From NCBI GenBank assembly GCA_003506435.1, contig DOAQ01000007.1:143158-207157 (forward strand): DNA of 64,000 nucleotides. Direction: 5' to 3'. Shown piece by piece: positions 24,714 through 33,513 of the stretch (its first letter is position 1; the number at the start of each line of letters is the position of its first letter). Under the pieces are notes generated by a model. That model was not told the DNA's origin, did no database searches, and saw only the letters and a list, made by a program, of their open reading frames with translations. Both the position numbers and the translations under genes were made by a program. The DNA comes from Prolixibacteraceae bacterium. GTDB taxonomy: Bacteria; Bacteroidota; Bacteroidia; Bacteroidales; Prolixibacteraceae.

Positions 24714-26144
24714 GTGGATGATTATTCTATCGTCAATACATTACAACACCCTTATTATATGACGTTATTGAAGAGATATTTTTCGGGTTACAGAGAACCC
24801 GGAGGCATTCGTGAGTTATTAGTTTTGGCATTACCAATGATTATATCAACCGCCTGCGACGGCGTAATGACCTTTACCGACCGGCTTTTTCTGGCGCGCG
24901 TGGGTCCTGAGCAGATGAATGCGGCTATGGGCGGCGGCGTGACCATGCAAATGTTAATGTTCTTTTTTGTCGGGCTGACCGGCTATTCAACCGCCCTGGT
25001 GGCTCAGTACTTTGGTGCAGGCGAGAAGCACAATTCGACCAAAGCTGCCTTTCAGGCTATTCTGGTAACCATTGTTGCCTGGCCGCTTATTTTGTTGCTG
25101 AAACCACTGGCGATCGAATATTTTCATTTTATGAAAATTCCGGATTCACAGATTGTTTTTCAGGTTAAATACCTGAATATTCTGGCATGGGGCGGACTTT
25201 TCAGTATGATGCGCTATACGCTGGGATGTTATTTCATCGGCATTGGGAAAACGAAAGTAGTGATGAGTGCGACCATCGTTGCCATGTTGGTAAATGTAGT
25301 ACTCGATTACATTCTTATTTTCGGAAAATTTGGTTTTCCGGCAATGGGCGTACAAGGTGCTGCACTGGCAACTATCATGGGCGGTTTCTGTGCAATGGTC
25401 ATCTTGTTGTTCGCTTATTTTAGCCACAACAACAGGTTTGAATTTTCGGTCATGAAATCGTTCCGGTTTAAGGGGGCAATCATGAAAAAACTGCTTTATT
25501 ATGGCTATCCTGCCGGATTGGAGATGTTTCTGAATTTTCTGGCATTTGCTACGATGATTGCACTTTTTCATGCGCAGGGAGAAACCGTGGCGACGGCAAC
25601 AACCATCATGTTTAATTGGGATTTGGTGTCGTTTATTCCGTTGCTTGGAATTGAAGTTGCCGTAACGAGCCTTGTTGGTCGTTACATGGGAGCTGGTCAG
25701 CCACAGGTGGCACACCGGGCTGCCCTGTCGGCCATCAAAACCGGGATTTTCTATTCGGTGGTTATTCTGGCGTTGTTTGTGCTGATTCCCGAATGGCTGG
25801 TCCGGGTATTTCATCCCGATATTCCGAGTCAGATTTTTGAAGATGCGGTACCTATTGCCGTCCGGATGATTCAGATTGCAGCTTTGTATGTACTGGCCGA
25901 AGCTGTAATGGTCGCAATTGTTGGCGCTTTACGCGGAGCGGGGGATACCCACTTTACCATGATGGCGTCGGTAACAATGCACTGGCTGTTTGTCCCGATG
26001 CTTTACCTGACATTAAATGTGTTAGGTATGCCGGTTACCGTTAGCTGGTTTATATTGGTCGTGTTTTTCCTGATTTTCTGTAATGTACTCATTTGGCGTT
26101 TTCGAAGCGGAAAGTGGAAAAAAATCAAAGTCATTCACAGTTGA
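24714..26144 (+). CDS. MATE-family efflux transporter
   Basis: A membrane protein of about 476 residues with 12 helices, in two similar halves. Family marks are LALPMIISTACDGVMTFTDRLFLARVG in helix 1, GLTGYSTALVAQYFGAG in helix 2, and the second-half counterparts TSLVGRYMGAG and GALRGAGDTHF. It exports cationic drugs or metabolites by Na+ or H+ antiport; the substrate cannot be told. The frame opens at a GTG (24714); the ATG at 24759 (MTLLKRYF) is an equally good start that removes a poorly conserved 15-residue extension. Confidence 0.93.
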   Translation: MDDYSIVNTLQHPYYMTLLKRYFSGYREPGGIRELLVLALPMIISTACDGVMTFTDRLFLARVGPEQMNAAMGGGVTMQMLMFFFVGLTGYSTALVAQYFGAGEKHNSTKAAFQAILVTIVAWPLILLLKPLAIEYFHFMKIPDSQIVFQVKYLNILAWGGLFSMMRYTLGCYFIGIGKTKVVMSATIVAMLVNVVLDYILIFGKFGFPAMGVQGAALATIMGGFCAMVILLFAYFSHNNRFEFSVMKSFRFKGAIMKKLLYYGYPAGLEMFLNFLAFATMIALFHAQGETVATATTIMFNWDLVSFIPLLGIEVAVTSLVGRYMGAGQPQVAHRAALSAIKTGIFYSVVILALFVLIPEWLVRVFHPDIPSQIFEDAVPIAVRMIQIAALYVLAEAVMVAIVGALRGAGDTHFTMMASVTMHWLFVPMLYLTLNVLGMPVTVSWFILVVFFLIFCNVLIWRFRSGKWKKIKVIHS

Positions 26145-26172
26145 TCCTGAAAAATTAACTGTAACAGATAAC

Positions 26173-26216
26173 AAAGCCTTCATAAAAGCCGTTTCTTGCG
26201 TTTATGAAGGCTTTTT
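26173..26216. terminator. Bidirectional terminator
   Basis: AAAGCCTTCATAAA (26173-26186) pairs perfectly with TTTATGAAGGCTTT (26201-26214), with T-runs on both strands. It lies between convergent genes. Confidence 0.85.
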
Positions 26217-26223
26217 ATTGTTT

Positions 26224-26649
26224 TTATAGTTTGTCTTTCCTGATCTTCGAGTTGATGTATTCAGCCAGTTCTTCAGGAACATTGGTACCAAGCCAGACTT
26301 TTCCCGCTTTGTGTTTAAAAGTAAGTTCAATGGCTTTGTTCCCTGAAACGTTGTATAGAATGCCTTCTGGTCTGAACCGGATTCCCCAGCCCAATGCAAA
26401 GTAGCTATCCGGGCGGCAGGTCGCAATATCCGAGAGTTTATATTTTCCGCGAATTAGCCCGATACCGAATGAAAATTTCACGTATTCGTCGGTCACCCGG
26501 ATGGTCAGGTTATAGCTCAGTAAAAGCACCAGTGTGGTGATGCCGAAGAAGATGTTCTTCCCGCTCGAATAGGGCATTTGAAAGAAAGCACTGATGTCGA
26601 TAATAGCTATTATCAGAATGACAACCCAGCCAATTTGTGTTTGTTTCAT
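26224..26649 (-). CDS. PH-domain-like membrane protein
   Basis: A 141-residue protein with two membrane segments (about 7-24 and 33-50) followed by a small strand-rich domain (LTIRVTDEYVKFSFGIG to KVWLGTNVPEELAEYI). That layout is the bacterial PH-like type, often labelled DUF304. Function unknown. It faces the MATE gene across a shared terminator. Confidence 0.65.
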   Translation of the reverse strand: MKQTQIGWVVILIIAIIDISAFFQMPYSSGKNIFFGITTLVLLLSYNLTIRVTDEYVKFSFGIGLIRGKYKLSDIATCRPDSYFALGWGIRFRPEGILYNVSGNKAIELTFKHKAGKVWLGTNVPEELAEYINSKIRKDKL

Positions 26650-26783
26650 TGTTCGGTAATATTGAAAATTACTTTAACATTATTCATGTTTGAATTTATA
26701 AATTTAGACAAAAGTTCCTTCACGAAAAAGGGGCTGTGCTTTTGAATACACAGCCCCTCCGGACTAATAGAATTGGGAGAACT

Positions 26784-29219
26784 CTAAAATTTCACATTCA
26801 GGCCCACAAAGAAATGAATTCCGGCCTGCGGAAAATAACCGTCCATTTTATATCGTTCGCTGCCCATCAGATAGGAATACACCCAGGCATTGCTCTCATA
26901 TTCGGCATCAAACAGGTTGTTCACCATCAAATTCACCTTCATTTCCTTCACCATTTTTTGCTTGATCGTGTAGTCAACTTTCAGGTTGTTTATAAAATAG
27001 GCATCCAGTTTTCGGTCGTCCGACGAGGTATTATCGATGAACTGATCACCCACGTATGACGAAATTAAACTGATACTGATCGCTTCATTCGGTGCAAATT
27101 GAACCTGACTGTTTGCAATTACATTGGGCGAAAAAGCCAGATCGGTTTTCCCCAGTTCAATGGCATCCTGCCCCCAGGTGTCCCAATTGTCAATGTATTC
27201 AGTAAAATTGTTTATTTTATTTGCACTGAACGTCGCACTCACATTCCAGCTAAGTTCCGGGCAGATTTTCCAGCCTCCCTGCAACTCAATACCGGTACGG
27301 TGACTGTCATCGGCATTTATCATGATTGGCGCACCCACATCGTTGATTTTACCGGTTAAAATAAGCTGGTCATTGTAGGACATGTAATACAGATTAACAG
27401 CTCCTGAAAGCGACGATGATTTTACAGAGTAGCCCAATTCGAAATCGTTGAGGGTTTCGGCTACCGGTTGTTTTCCTGCCGGGTCAGCATCCGTGTAATT
27501 ATCGCGGTTGGGTTCGCGGTTGGCACGCGAATAACTAAAATAGGTCTGCTGGCTCGGGCTTATCTGGTAATAAATCCCGGCTTTCGGATTGAAGAAGTCG
27601 AACGTGTGGGATTGTGTCAGATCGCGCAGGTCATCGTCGGTACCATCAATATCGTAACCGATGTGACGGTATTGTAAATCGGCATACAAATTCACCTTCT
27701 CTGAAAGCTGGTAATTGTATTTCCCGAACAGGTTGAAGTCTTTCTTCAATCCGGTTCCACGGTACCATTCGTGATTGGAATCGAAATCCGCAGCATTTTT
27801 CACCCAGATCACCCGTCCGAAATGATCACCGTCGTATGTATTGTATCCGCCGCCGAAGGTAGCAGCCGACTTGTTTTTATTGTAATTCATCGAAAATGTC
27901 GCCCCGTAAAAATCATTGTCGAGCCATTTACGGACCACCAAATCTGTTTTCGACAAACCTTCCGGGGCAGTCAGCAAATAATCGCTATACTTTTCATTTT
28001 CCTTGAAATTCTCGTAATAACCTCGTCCATACGTCCAGTGAAGCGAAGCGTTCAGGTTTAAATACGGGTTGAATTTATGCGAGAAGTGCAACTGGTAATA
28101 ATCCTGCTGATAATGGTCCACCTCGTTTTCATACGTGTACATATTGTAGGTACGGCTATCGGAAGCTATCATTTCCTGTGTTTGCTTTTCTGAAATCAGG
28201 CCGTGTTCGCTATAACGCTGCATCCCGGCCAGATCGTTGTTCAAACGTACCGAAGGAACCCCGTTCCAGGCTTGATAGGTTTCTTCAAATCCCGAAAAAA
28301 TATTGGCTTTCAAAACTGAATTTTCAGAATACCAGGCAGCCGATACGAAAAACGATTTCAGGTCAGCAGAAGCCCGGTCGATAAAACCATCGGAACTGAC
28401 TTTCGACAAGCGGGCATCAATTGCAAATTTACCGTTGATTAGCCCTGTACCCGCACTCACCGAGTTACGAAAGGTGTTGAACGAACCCGCCGCCCCCATA
28501 TATTCGGCATACGGTTCACTTTGCAGCGAAGTGGTTTGCAGGTTGATGGTTGCCCCGAAAGCCGCTGCCCCGTTGGTGGAAGTGCCCACCCCGCGCTGCA
28601 CTTGTATGTTTTCGGTAGATGCCGCCAGATCGGGAACATCGACCCAGAAAGTGCCGTGCGATTCGGCATCGTTCATCGGAACTCCATTGATGGTTACATT
28701 AATCCGGTTCAGGTCGGTACCGCGGATACGAAAATTTGTGTAGCCCACGCCGGCTCCGGCATCTGAAGTAACAACAAAAGAAGGTGTCAGGCTCAGCATG
28801 TACGGAATATCCTGTCCCATGTTTTGCCCGGCAATTTCTTCTTTCGACACCGTGCTGTATGCCACCGGCATTTTATTACCGGCACGGGTAGCTGCAACCA
28901 GCACTTCTTCCGTCATAAAATGTGAAACGGCCAACCTTACATCCGGATTTTGGACGGATGGAACACTCACTTCTACTTGTTTTGCTTCGTAGCCAATAAA
29001 CGAAACATTCATCAGGTAATTCCCGGCTTTCAGGTTTTTAAACTGAAACTCGCCGGAAGAGTTGGTTATGGTTCCCTGAAAAGTATTCTTCAGGTACACG
29101 GCAGCGCCGGGCAATACTTCTCCTTTTTCACTTTTAACAGTCCCTTTCAGCGGGTACTGCGCAAAAGCGATTACTGCAAAACACTGCGACAACATCAGCA
29201 GCAAACTAAGCTTTTTCAT
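26784..29219 (-). CDS. TonB-dependent receptor, probable thiamine uptake
   Basis: An 811-residue outer-membrane receptor. Signal peptide MKKLSLLLMLSQCFAVIAFAQ, then a carboxypeptidase-like regulatory domain (~22-105, LKGTVKSEKGEVLPGAAVYL), a plug (~110-235, with NFRIRGTDLNRINVTINGVPMND and IQVQRGVGTSTNGAAAFGATI), and a 22-strand barrel ending in Phe (FFVGLNVKF). Transport is powered by TonB/ExbBD. A complete TPP riboswitch in its leader shows that it is switched off when thiamine pyrophosphate is plentiful, so thiamine or a precursor is the likely ligand, as for the receptors called OMR1. No other thiamine gene is adjacent. Confidence 0.93.
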   Translation of the reverse strand: MKKLSLLLMLSQCFAVIAFAQYPLKGTVKSEKGEVLPGAAVYLKNTFQGTITNSSGEFQFKNLKAGNYLMNVSFIGYEAKQVEVSVPSVQNPDVRLAVSHFMTEEVLVAATRAGNKMPVAYSTVSKEEIAGQNMGQDIPYMLSLTPSFVVTSDAGAGVGYTNFRIRGTDLNRINVTINGVPMNDAESHGTFWVDVPDLAASTENIQVQRGVGTSTNGAAAFGATINLQTTSLQSEPYAEYMGAAGSFNTFRNSVSAGTGLINGKFAIDARLSKVSSDGFIDRASADLKSFFVSAAWYSENSVLKANIFSGFEETYQAWNGVPSVRLNNDLAGMQRYSEHGLISEKQTQEMIASDSRTYNMYTYENEVDHYQQDYYQLHFSHKFNPYLNLNASLHWTYGRGYYENFKENEKYSDYLLTAPEGLSKTDLVVRKWLDNDFYGATFSMNYNKNKSAATFGGGYNTYDGDHFGRVIWVKNAADFDSNHEWYRGTGLKKDFNLFGKYNYQLSEKVNLYADLQYRHIGYDIDGTDDDLRDLTQSHTFDFFNPKAGIYYQISPSQQTYFSYSRANREPNRDNYTDADPAGKQPVAETLNDFELGYSVKSSSLSGAVNLYYMSYNDQLILTGKINDVGAPIMINADDSHRTGIELQGGWKICPELSWNVSATFSANKINNFTEYIDNWDTWGQDAIELGKTDLAFSPNVIANSQVQFAPNEAISISLISSYVGDQFIDNTSSDDRKLDAYFINNLKVDYTIKQKMVKEMKVNLMVNNLFDAEYESNAWVYSYLMGSERYKMDGYFPQAGIHFFVGLNVKF

Positions 29220-29272
29220 TTTTTGATTTTAATGGTTACTAAATAACCAATGAGGCAGGACTGTATCCTTTT

Positions 29273-29358
29273 CGCTATTCCCTACGCCGGCATTACCCGG
29301 ATCAGGTTCTTTGAGTATCATCTCAGCCCCGGCTTTTCGACCGGGACACCCCATTGCG
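29273..29358 (-). ncRNA. TPP riboswitch (THI element)
   Basis: On the reverse strand the conserved blocks appear in order: GGGGTGTCCCGG, a short P3 stem loop, GGGGCTGAGATGATAC, AAGAACCTGATCCGGGTAAT, then GCCGGCGTAGGGAATAGCG. P1 pairs CGCAAT with ATAGCG with one mismatch. It lies 54 bases upstream of the TonB receptor start and directly behind its promoter. Confidence 0.95.
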
Positions 29359-29369
29359 TAATATCGGTA

Positions 29370-29401
29370 CAAATGTATATGCAAATTTCTGAAATTTCAA
29401 A
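29370..29401 (-). promoter_or_regulatory. Promoter of the TPP riboswitch/receptor transcript
   Basis: On the reverse strand TTTG (29401-29398), a 20-base spacer, and TACATTTG (29377-29370): both boxes are exact. Transcription would start a few bases before the riboswitch P1 stem. Confidence 0.75.
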
Positions 29402-29515
29402 ACCGGAGAGTTCGCAGGATAAAAGGATAGGAAAAACATAACACATAAAAACCTGAAATTTTGAACGTTTTTTGTTCCAAAACCTGAAATTTTTTCAGGC
29501 TGAATTTCAGAAAAT
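29386..29515. repeat. CTGAAATTT-type repeats upstream of hsp20
   Basis: AAAACCTGAAATTTT occurs at 29448-29462 and again at 29479-29493, 31 bases apart. Related TTTCTGAAATTTC (29387-29399) and CTGAATTTCAG (29500-29510) flank them, and CCTGAAA/TTTCAGG can fold at 29483-29499. The stretch lies between the divergent receptor and hsp20 genes. Confidence 0.6.
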
Positions 29516-29601
29516 GGAAATTTAGTCACAAAAATGAGTACGGCATTTTACTTGTAATGAACCAGTTGCTAATGAAACAACAAAGCATGTATAACTAAAA
29601 A

Positions 29602-30051
29602 ATGGAGGACAAAGCCATGTTACCAGTATTTAAAACCAACAGAAATTTACCGGGAATTGCTGATAACTTCTTCAGCAAAAATTTGTGGGACGATTTTTTT
29701 AACGAAAGAGAATGGAGTTCCTCCCCGGACGTGAACATCATGGAAAGCAGCGAACATTACGAAATTGAAATTGCTGCTCCCGGACTGGAAAAGAAAGATT
29801 TCCACATTGATTTGAAAGACAATGTACTCACCGTTTCGTCGGAAAAGAAAACCGAGCACAAGGAACGTCAGGGACTGAAAATAGTCCGCAGGGAGTTCAG
29901 TTATTCCAGTTTCAGCCGTTCGTTTGTAATTCCGGAAGGGGTCGATTTTTCGAAGATCAATGCTTCGCACAGCAACGGCATCCTGAAAATTGAACTTCCG
30001 AAGAAGGAAGAATTTAAAGATCAGGAGCCAAGGCAAATAGCCATTAAGTAA
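29602..30051 (+). CDS. Small heat-shock protein (Hsp20/alpha-crystallin)
   Basis: A 149-residue ATP-independent holdase. The alpha-crystallin domain runs from about residue 38 (WSSSPDVNIMESSEHYEIEI) to 140, with GLEKKDFHIDLKDNVLTVSSEK and the closing GILKIELPKK. The I-x-I/V tail is represented by PRQIAIK. It is a single-gene unit: repeats lie upstream and a terminator downstream. Induction by heat or unfolding stress is expected for the family; no HrcA-type CIRCE site is seen. Confidence 0.94.
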   Translation: MEDKAMLPVFKTNRNLPGIADNFFSKNLWDDFFNEREWSSSPDVNIMESSEHYEIEIAAPGLEKKDFHIDLKDNVLTVSSEKKTEHKERQGLKIVRREFSYSSFSRSFVIPEGVDFSKINASHSNGILKIELPKKEEFKDQEPRQIAIK

Positions 30052-30087
30052 ATAGGAAACAAGAGAAAAGGTAGTTAGAAACAATTC

Positions 30088-30113
30088 AGGCGTCGGAAAC
30101 GGCGCCTTTTTTT
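30088..30113 (+). terminator. Terminator after hsp20
   Basis: AGGCGTCG, tetraloop GAAA, CGGCGCCT, then seven Ts. It overlaps the last bases of the convergent channel gene. Confidence 0.85.
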
Positions 30114-30828
30114 ATTCCTGATTTTCTCTTTTATTAAAAATTTTCGATAACGCTGAAGCAATTAATCCAGATGGAACAGCGATTATTCCAAGTCCAAGCA
30201 TCAGCATAAAGAATGAAAAGACTTTACCGCCAACAGTAACCGGACAGATATCGCCATAGCCAACGGTAGTAAAAGTTTCAACAGCCCACCACAAGCTATG
30301 GAAAACGGATTTAAATACTTCCGGCTGAGCAGGATTTTCAAAATAATAAATCCCTACAGCAGAAATATAAAGAAGAAAAAAAGTCATTATAAAAAACAAT
30401 ATCAATTCTTCCTTTATTTCTTTAAAAGCTAGTTGAAAATTTCGGATAGCTCTGTTGTAACGCAAAACTTTGAACACTCTAAATAGACGGAACAACCTAA
30501 AAATACGGAGAGAACGAAGATCAATACCGGTTGAAAGATAAAATGGCAGAATCGCAAAGAGGTCGATTATGCCGTAAAAACTAAAAATGAATTTCAATTT
30601 TTTATCGGCGACGATGATTCGCAAAACGTATTCTATTGAAAAAACAAAAACTGATATTATTTCTGCTATTCGGAAAAATTCAAGGACAGAAGAATTTAGT
30701 TCAGGAAGTGTTTCAAACGAAAATGAAATCAAAGAAAAAATAATTACCGACTGTATAAACAAATCAAAGTATCGTCCCGCTTTGCTTGTATTATTTTCAA
30801 CAATCTCTTTAATCTTTTTTATATTCAT
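30112..30828 (-). CDS. Voltage-gated-type potassium channel
   Basis: A 238-residue ion channel. Six membrane segments fit the S1-S6 layout; S4 carries spaced Arg residues (SLRIFRLFRLFRVFKVLRYNR, ~104-124), the pore loop has the K+ filter TVGYGD (~190-195), and S6 follows. The short charged tail has no cytoplasmic sensor domain. The cytidine deaminase gene ends 7 bases upstream, so the two may share a transcript. Confidence 0.93.
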   Translation of the reverse strand: MNIKKIKEIVENNTSKAGRYFDLFIQSVIIFSLISFSFETLPELNSSVLEFFRIAEIISVFVFSIEYVLRIIVADKKLKFIFSFYGIIDLFAILPFYLSTGIDLRSLRIFRLFRLFRVFKVLRYNRAIRNFQLAFKEIKEELILFFIMTFFLLYISAVGIYYFENPAQPEVFKSVFHSLWWAVETFTTVGYGDICPVTVGGKVFSFFMLMLGLGIIAVPSGLIASALSKIFNKRENQE

Positions 30829-30835
30829 CTTTCAA

Positions 30836-31312
30836 TTATAAATATTCCTGCTTAAAACTAAATGGCAGCAACGAATCAACACCTTCCAAAACGGTGATTG
30901 ATTGCCCATCGAGAATGATACGGATTTTCTGCCCGGCGCGGACTTCCGATTCCAGCATCACCTGACGGCAGGCCCCGCAGGGAGCGGCAATGGCAGGAAT
31001 TTTACCATCCTTATTGACCGCTGTAACTGCAATGGATTTCATAGGCACATCAGGAAATCTGGAACCTGCGGCAAACAAAGCGACCCGCTCGGCACACAAA
31101 CCCGACGGATAGGCCATGTTTTCCTGATTGCTTCCCGCAACCAACTCTCCGTTCGCCATTTCAACGGCAGCTCCCACTTTAAATCCGGAATAAGGAGCAT
31201 AGGCATTGGAAGCTGTCTGTCGGGCCAGCATTAAAAGTTTTTGGCTGTTTTCGTCCAATTCTTCCATTTTTGCAAATTCCCGAACATAAATCCTGATTTC
31301 TCTCGTTTCCAT
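30836..31312 (-). CDS. cdd: Cytidine deaminase
   Basis: A zinc enzyme of ~158 residues that turns cytidine and deoxycytidine into uridine forms in salvage. The zinc motifs are intact: CAERVALFAA (Cys-Ala-Glu) and PCGACRQVM (Pro-Cys-x-x-Cys). The short homotetrameric type is indicated by length. I take ATG 31312 (METREIR) as start: the frame runs on to a TTG at 31330, but that lies inside the promoter's -7 box. MEELDENS (31267) is a further option. Confidence 0.95.
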   Translation of the reverse strand: METREIRIYVREFAKMEELDENSQKLLMLARQTASNAYAPYSGFKVGAAVEMANGELVAGSNQENMAYPSGLCAERVALFAAGSRFPDVPMKSIAVTAVNKDGKIPAIAAPCGACRQVMLESEVRAGQKIRIILDGQSITVLEGVDSLLPFSFKQEYL

Positions 31313-31327
31313 TACAAAAGCTTTTTT

Positions 31328-31357
31328 CAAATGTACAAGTTCAGAATCATTTTCAAA
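31328..31357 (-). promoter_or_regulatory. Promoter of cdd
   Basis: On the reverse strand TTTG (31357-31354), an 18-base spacer, TACATTTG (31335-31328). Both boxes are exact. They fix the cdd start downstream of 31328. Confidence 0.7.
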
Positions 31358-31373
31358 AGTAAACGCTTAATTG

Positions 31374-31404
31374 TTTACTTCCTTCGTCAGAATTCTTATT
31401 TTTG
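31374..31404 (+). promoter_or_regulatory. Promoter of the glucosaminidase gene
   Basis: TTTA (31374-31377), a 19-base spacer, then TATTTTTG (31397-31404), 61 bases before the ATG. It is divergent from the cdd promoter. Confidence 0.55.
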
Positions 31405-31465
31405 AACAGGGATCGGAATGCCGGGCCAAAACGATATTTAATATTAACTGAAAAACAAACCTGAG

Positions 31466-32449
31466 ATGATCCGTATTTTTCTTTTCATTTTTCTCATTAC
31501 AGCTCCTGTTTTCCTGTTTGCTCAAAGCAGTAAAACTCCAATGACCAGAGAAGAATATATTCAGAAATTTAAAAATCTCGCCATTTCGGAAATGAAGCGA
31601 AGCGGAATTCCGGCCAGTATTACCCTGGCGCAGGGATGCCTCGAATCGAATAACGGGAACAGTCGCCTGGCAACCGAGGGAAACAATCATTTCGGAATAA
31701 AATGCAAAAGCGCATGGAGTGGTAAACGGATATACCATACTGACGACGCCCGCGACGAATGTTTCAGAAAATACAGCAGCGCAGAGGAATCGTACCTCGA
31801 CCATACCGATTTTTTGATCACCAGCGCCCGGTACAGCCAGCTTTTTGCCCTGCATGTTACCGACTACAAGCAATGGGCCCACGGGCTGAAAAAAGCCGGA
31901 TATGCCACCGACCCAACGTATGCCGATCGATTGATAAAAATTATTGAAGACAACAGACTTTACATATACGATCAGACGGACGACGGAAAACAACTGGCAA
32001 AAATTGAACAGGAACGCCTTAAAGAACAAAAGCATCCTGTTGCAAGCAACAAACCTTTTGGAATCAGGATAGTAGAATCAAGGAATGGATTAAAGTCGAT
32101 AGTGGTTCAGCCGGGCGAATCGTTTGAAAGTATTTCAAAAGAGCTGGGTATGAGCGATTGGGAACTATACTCGTACAACGATTACGAAAAAGGGTACCAG
32201 CCGCGCACCAGCGAAATTTTATACATTGAATACAAACCCCGAAAGGCCGATCGCAAACACCTGACCCACAAAGTCGATAGTGGCGATACCATGCACTTCA
32301 TTGCACAACGCTACGGCATCAAACTCAAACCGCTTTACGCGCGCAACCGCATGAAACAAGGAGAAGAACCCAAAACCGGAGAAACAATTTATCTGAGAAA
32401 TAAGAGACCAAGATCGGAAAAGCAGGAAACAAAAACAGTTACGGAATAG
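31466..32449 (+). CDS. Secreted N-acetylglucosaminidase with two LysM domains
   Basis: A 327-residue cell-wall hydrolase. Signal peptide MIRIFLFIFLITAPVFLFAQ; a FlgJ/LytG-type glucosaminidase domain (~25-170) with the catalytic Glu in LAQGCLESNNGNSRLA and the NHFGIKC block; then two LysM repeats (~205-255 VVQPGESFESISKELG and ~270-315 HKVDSGDTMHFIAQRYG) that hold peptidoglycan. It cuts glycan strands during growth or septum remodelling. It converges with the small membrane-protein gene at 32452, two bases away. Confidence 0.92.
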   Translation: MIRIFLFIFLITAPVFLFAQSSKTPMTREEYIQKFKNLAISEMKRSGIPASITLAQGCLESNNGNSRLATEGNNHFGIKCKSAWSGKRIYHTDDARDECFRKYSSAEESYLDHTDFLITSARYSQLFALHVTDYKQWAHGLKKAGYATDPTYADRLIKIIEDNRLYIYDQTDDGKQLAKIEQERLKEQKHPVASNKPFGIRIVESRNGLKSIVVQPGESFESISKELGMSDWELYSYNDYEKGYQPRTSEILYIEYKPRKADRKHLTHKVDSGDTMHFIAQRYGIKLKPLYARNRMKQGEEPKTGETIYLRNKRPRSEKQETKTVTE

Positions 32450-32451
32450 AA

Positions 32452-32799
32452 CTACCGTTGTTTAAAGGTAAACAGTATTCGCAACAGAACTTTGTCGGCG
32501 AACAAAATGAAATTGGCAATAAAAACCAGCAAAATAATTTCAGTAAGGTTCCCGGCAACAAAAGCCTGCAACTGAGAAAGATTATCCTTATTGATAAAGA
32601 GTAAAAATCCGCATACGAAAATTGCCAAACCCAAAAACAGGGCTGCATAAACTGAATATTCCTTCAGGCTTTCCCGCAAAGAATGCCTTCTCCTGATTTT
32701 TTCCGTCATTTTATCGGCAAAATCGGCGGGCAAAAAGAAACCAGGTTCTTCTGTTAATGCTTCTGTTATATACTTATCAAATTCAAAATCGGCTTTCAT
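32452..32799 (-). CDS. Small membrane partner of the sigma factor, possible anti-sigma
   Basis: A 115-residue protein with an acidic N-terminal ~45 residues (FDKYITEALTEEPGF) and two membrane segments (~50-70 and ~85-107). It overlaps the sigma factor stop by 4 bases (ATGA), so its amount is tied to that of the sigma factor. The order, size and membrane layout suit an anti-sigma factor, although no zinc-binding HxxxCxxC motif is present. The role is inferred from context. Confidence 0.6.
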   Translation of the reverse strand: MKADFEFDKYITEALTEEPGFFLPADFADKMTEKIRRRHSLRESLKEYSVYAALFLGLAIFVCGFLLFINKDNLSQLQAFVAGNLTEIILLVFIANFILFADKVLLRILFTFKQR

Positions 32800-33365
32800 C
32801 TTATTGCTCCTTCCATTAAAACCTCGTCAGTAACTGCAAATTTAAGTTTATCTTTTAACAATTGTCGCGCCCGGTGCAGATAGCTTTTCACTGTTCCCTC
32901 GGGCATTCCTGTAATTTCTTCAATCTCTTTGTAATTAAACTCTTCCAGATGATAGAGTGTAACTACAGAACGGTAATGCAAAGGTAAAAGTTCAATTTGC
33001 TCGCGGATATACCGGTGCAAATCCTTTTTTTCAAGCCCCTGCGAGTTGTCGGCATCCCCGTTTTCAACCGGTTTCAGCCGGTCGGTAAAATCCAGTTCTT
33101 TCTTCCTGTATTTTTTCAGGTAATCGAGACTGGTATTGTACGCGATGGAGGCAATCCATGTCGATAATTTTGCATCGCCCTTGAACCGGCTTATATTCCT
33201 GAAAACCTTGACAAACACGTCCTGGCACACGTCTTCCATATCTTCCTGGCTTTGAATAACCCGGCCGGTGATGTGTACAACCAGCTTTTGATACCTGGCC
33301 ACCAGATACCGGAAAGCATTGGAATTACCATTTTGCACCTGTCGGATTAATTCGGATTCATTCAT
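32796..33365 (-). CDS. ECF-type RNA polymerase sigma factor
   Basis: A 189-residue sigma-70 family member of the extracytoplasmic group. Region 2 (~20-85) has YQKLVVHITGRVIQSQEDMEDVCQDVFVKVF and the -10 contact area FKGDAKLSTWIASIAYN. Region 4 (~130-180) has LPLHYRSVVTLYHLEEFNYKEIEEITG and a helix-turn-helix ending GTVKSYLHRARQLLK. No region 1 or 3. It overlaps its membrane partner. Its upstream region holds TGCAAC-N18-GTCAACTG, shared with the divergent gene, which suggests that it drives its own promoter. Confidence 0.93.
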   Translation of the reverse strand: MNESELIRQVQNGNSNAFRYLVARYQKLVVHITGRVIQSQEDMEDVCQDVFVKVFRNISRFKGDAKLSTWIASIAYNTSLDYLKKYRKKELDFTDRLKPVENGDADNSQGLEKKDLHRYIREQIELLPLHYRSVVTLYHLEEFNYKEIEEITGMPEGTVKSYLHRARQLLKDKLKFAVTDEVLMEGAIR

Positions 33366-33370
33366 ACGTC

Positions 33371-33403
33371 ACAGTTGACTAACAATAATCGAAATTTGTT
33401 GCA
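33371..33403 (-). promoter_or_regulatory. Candidate ECF promoter upstream of the sigma gene
   Basis: On the reverse strand TGCAAC (33403-33398), 18 bases, GTCAACTGT (33379-33371). It reaches to 6 bases from the start codon, so the transcript would be almost leaderless or the true start lies further in. Confidence 0.45.
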
Positions 33404-33513
33404 ACCTACCTCAAAAAAAAATCAATTTATACTAAAATTAAGAAACCTACTGCAAGGTCGGTTTTTGCTCCGGAATATCAAATTCAAAAAAAATAAAAAA
33501 AGTAAGGCATTCC

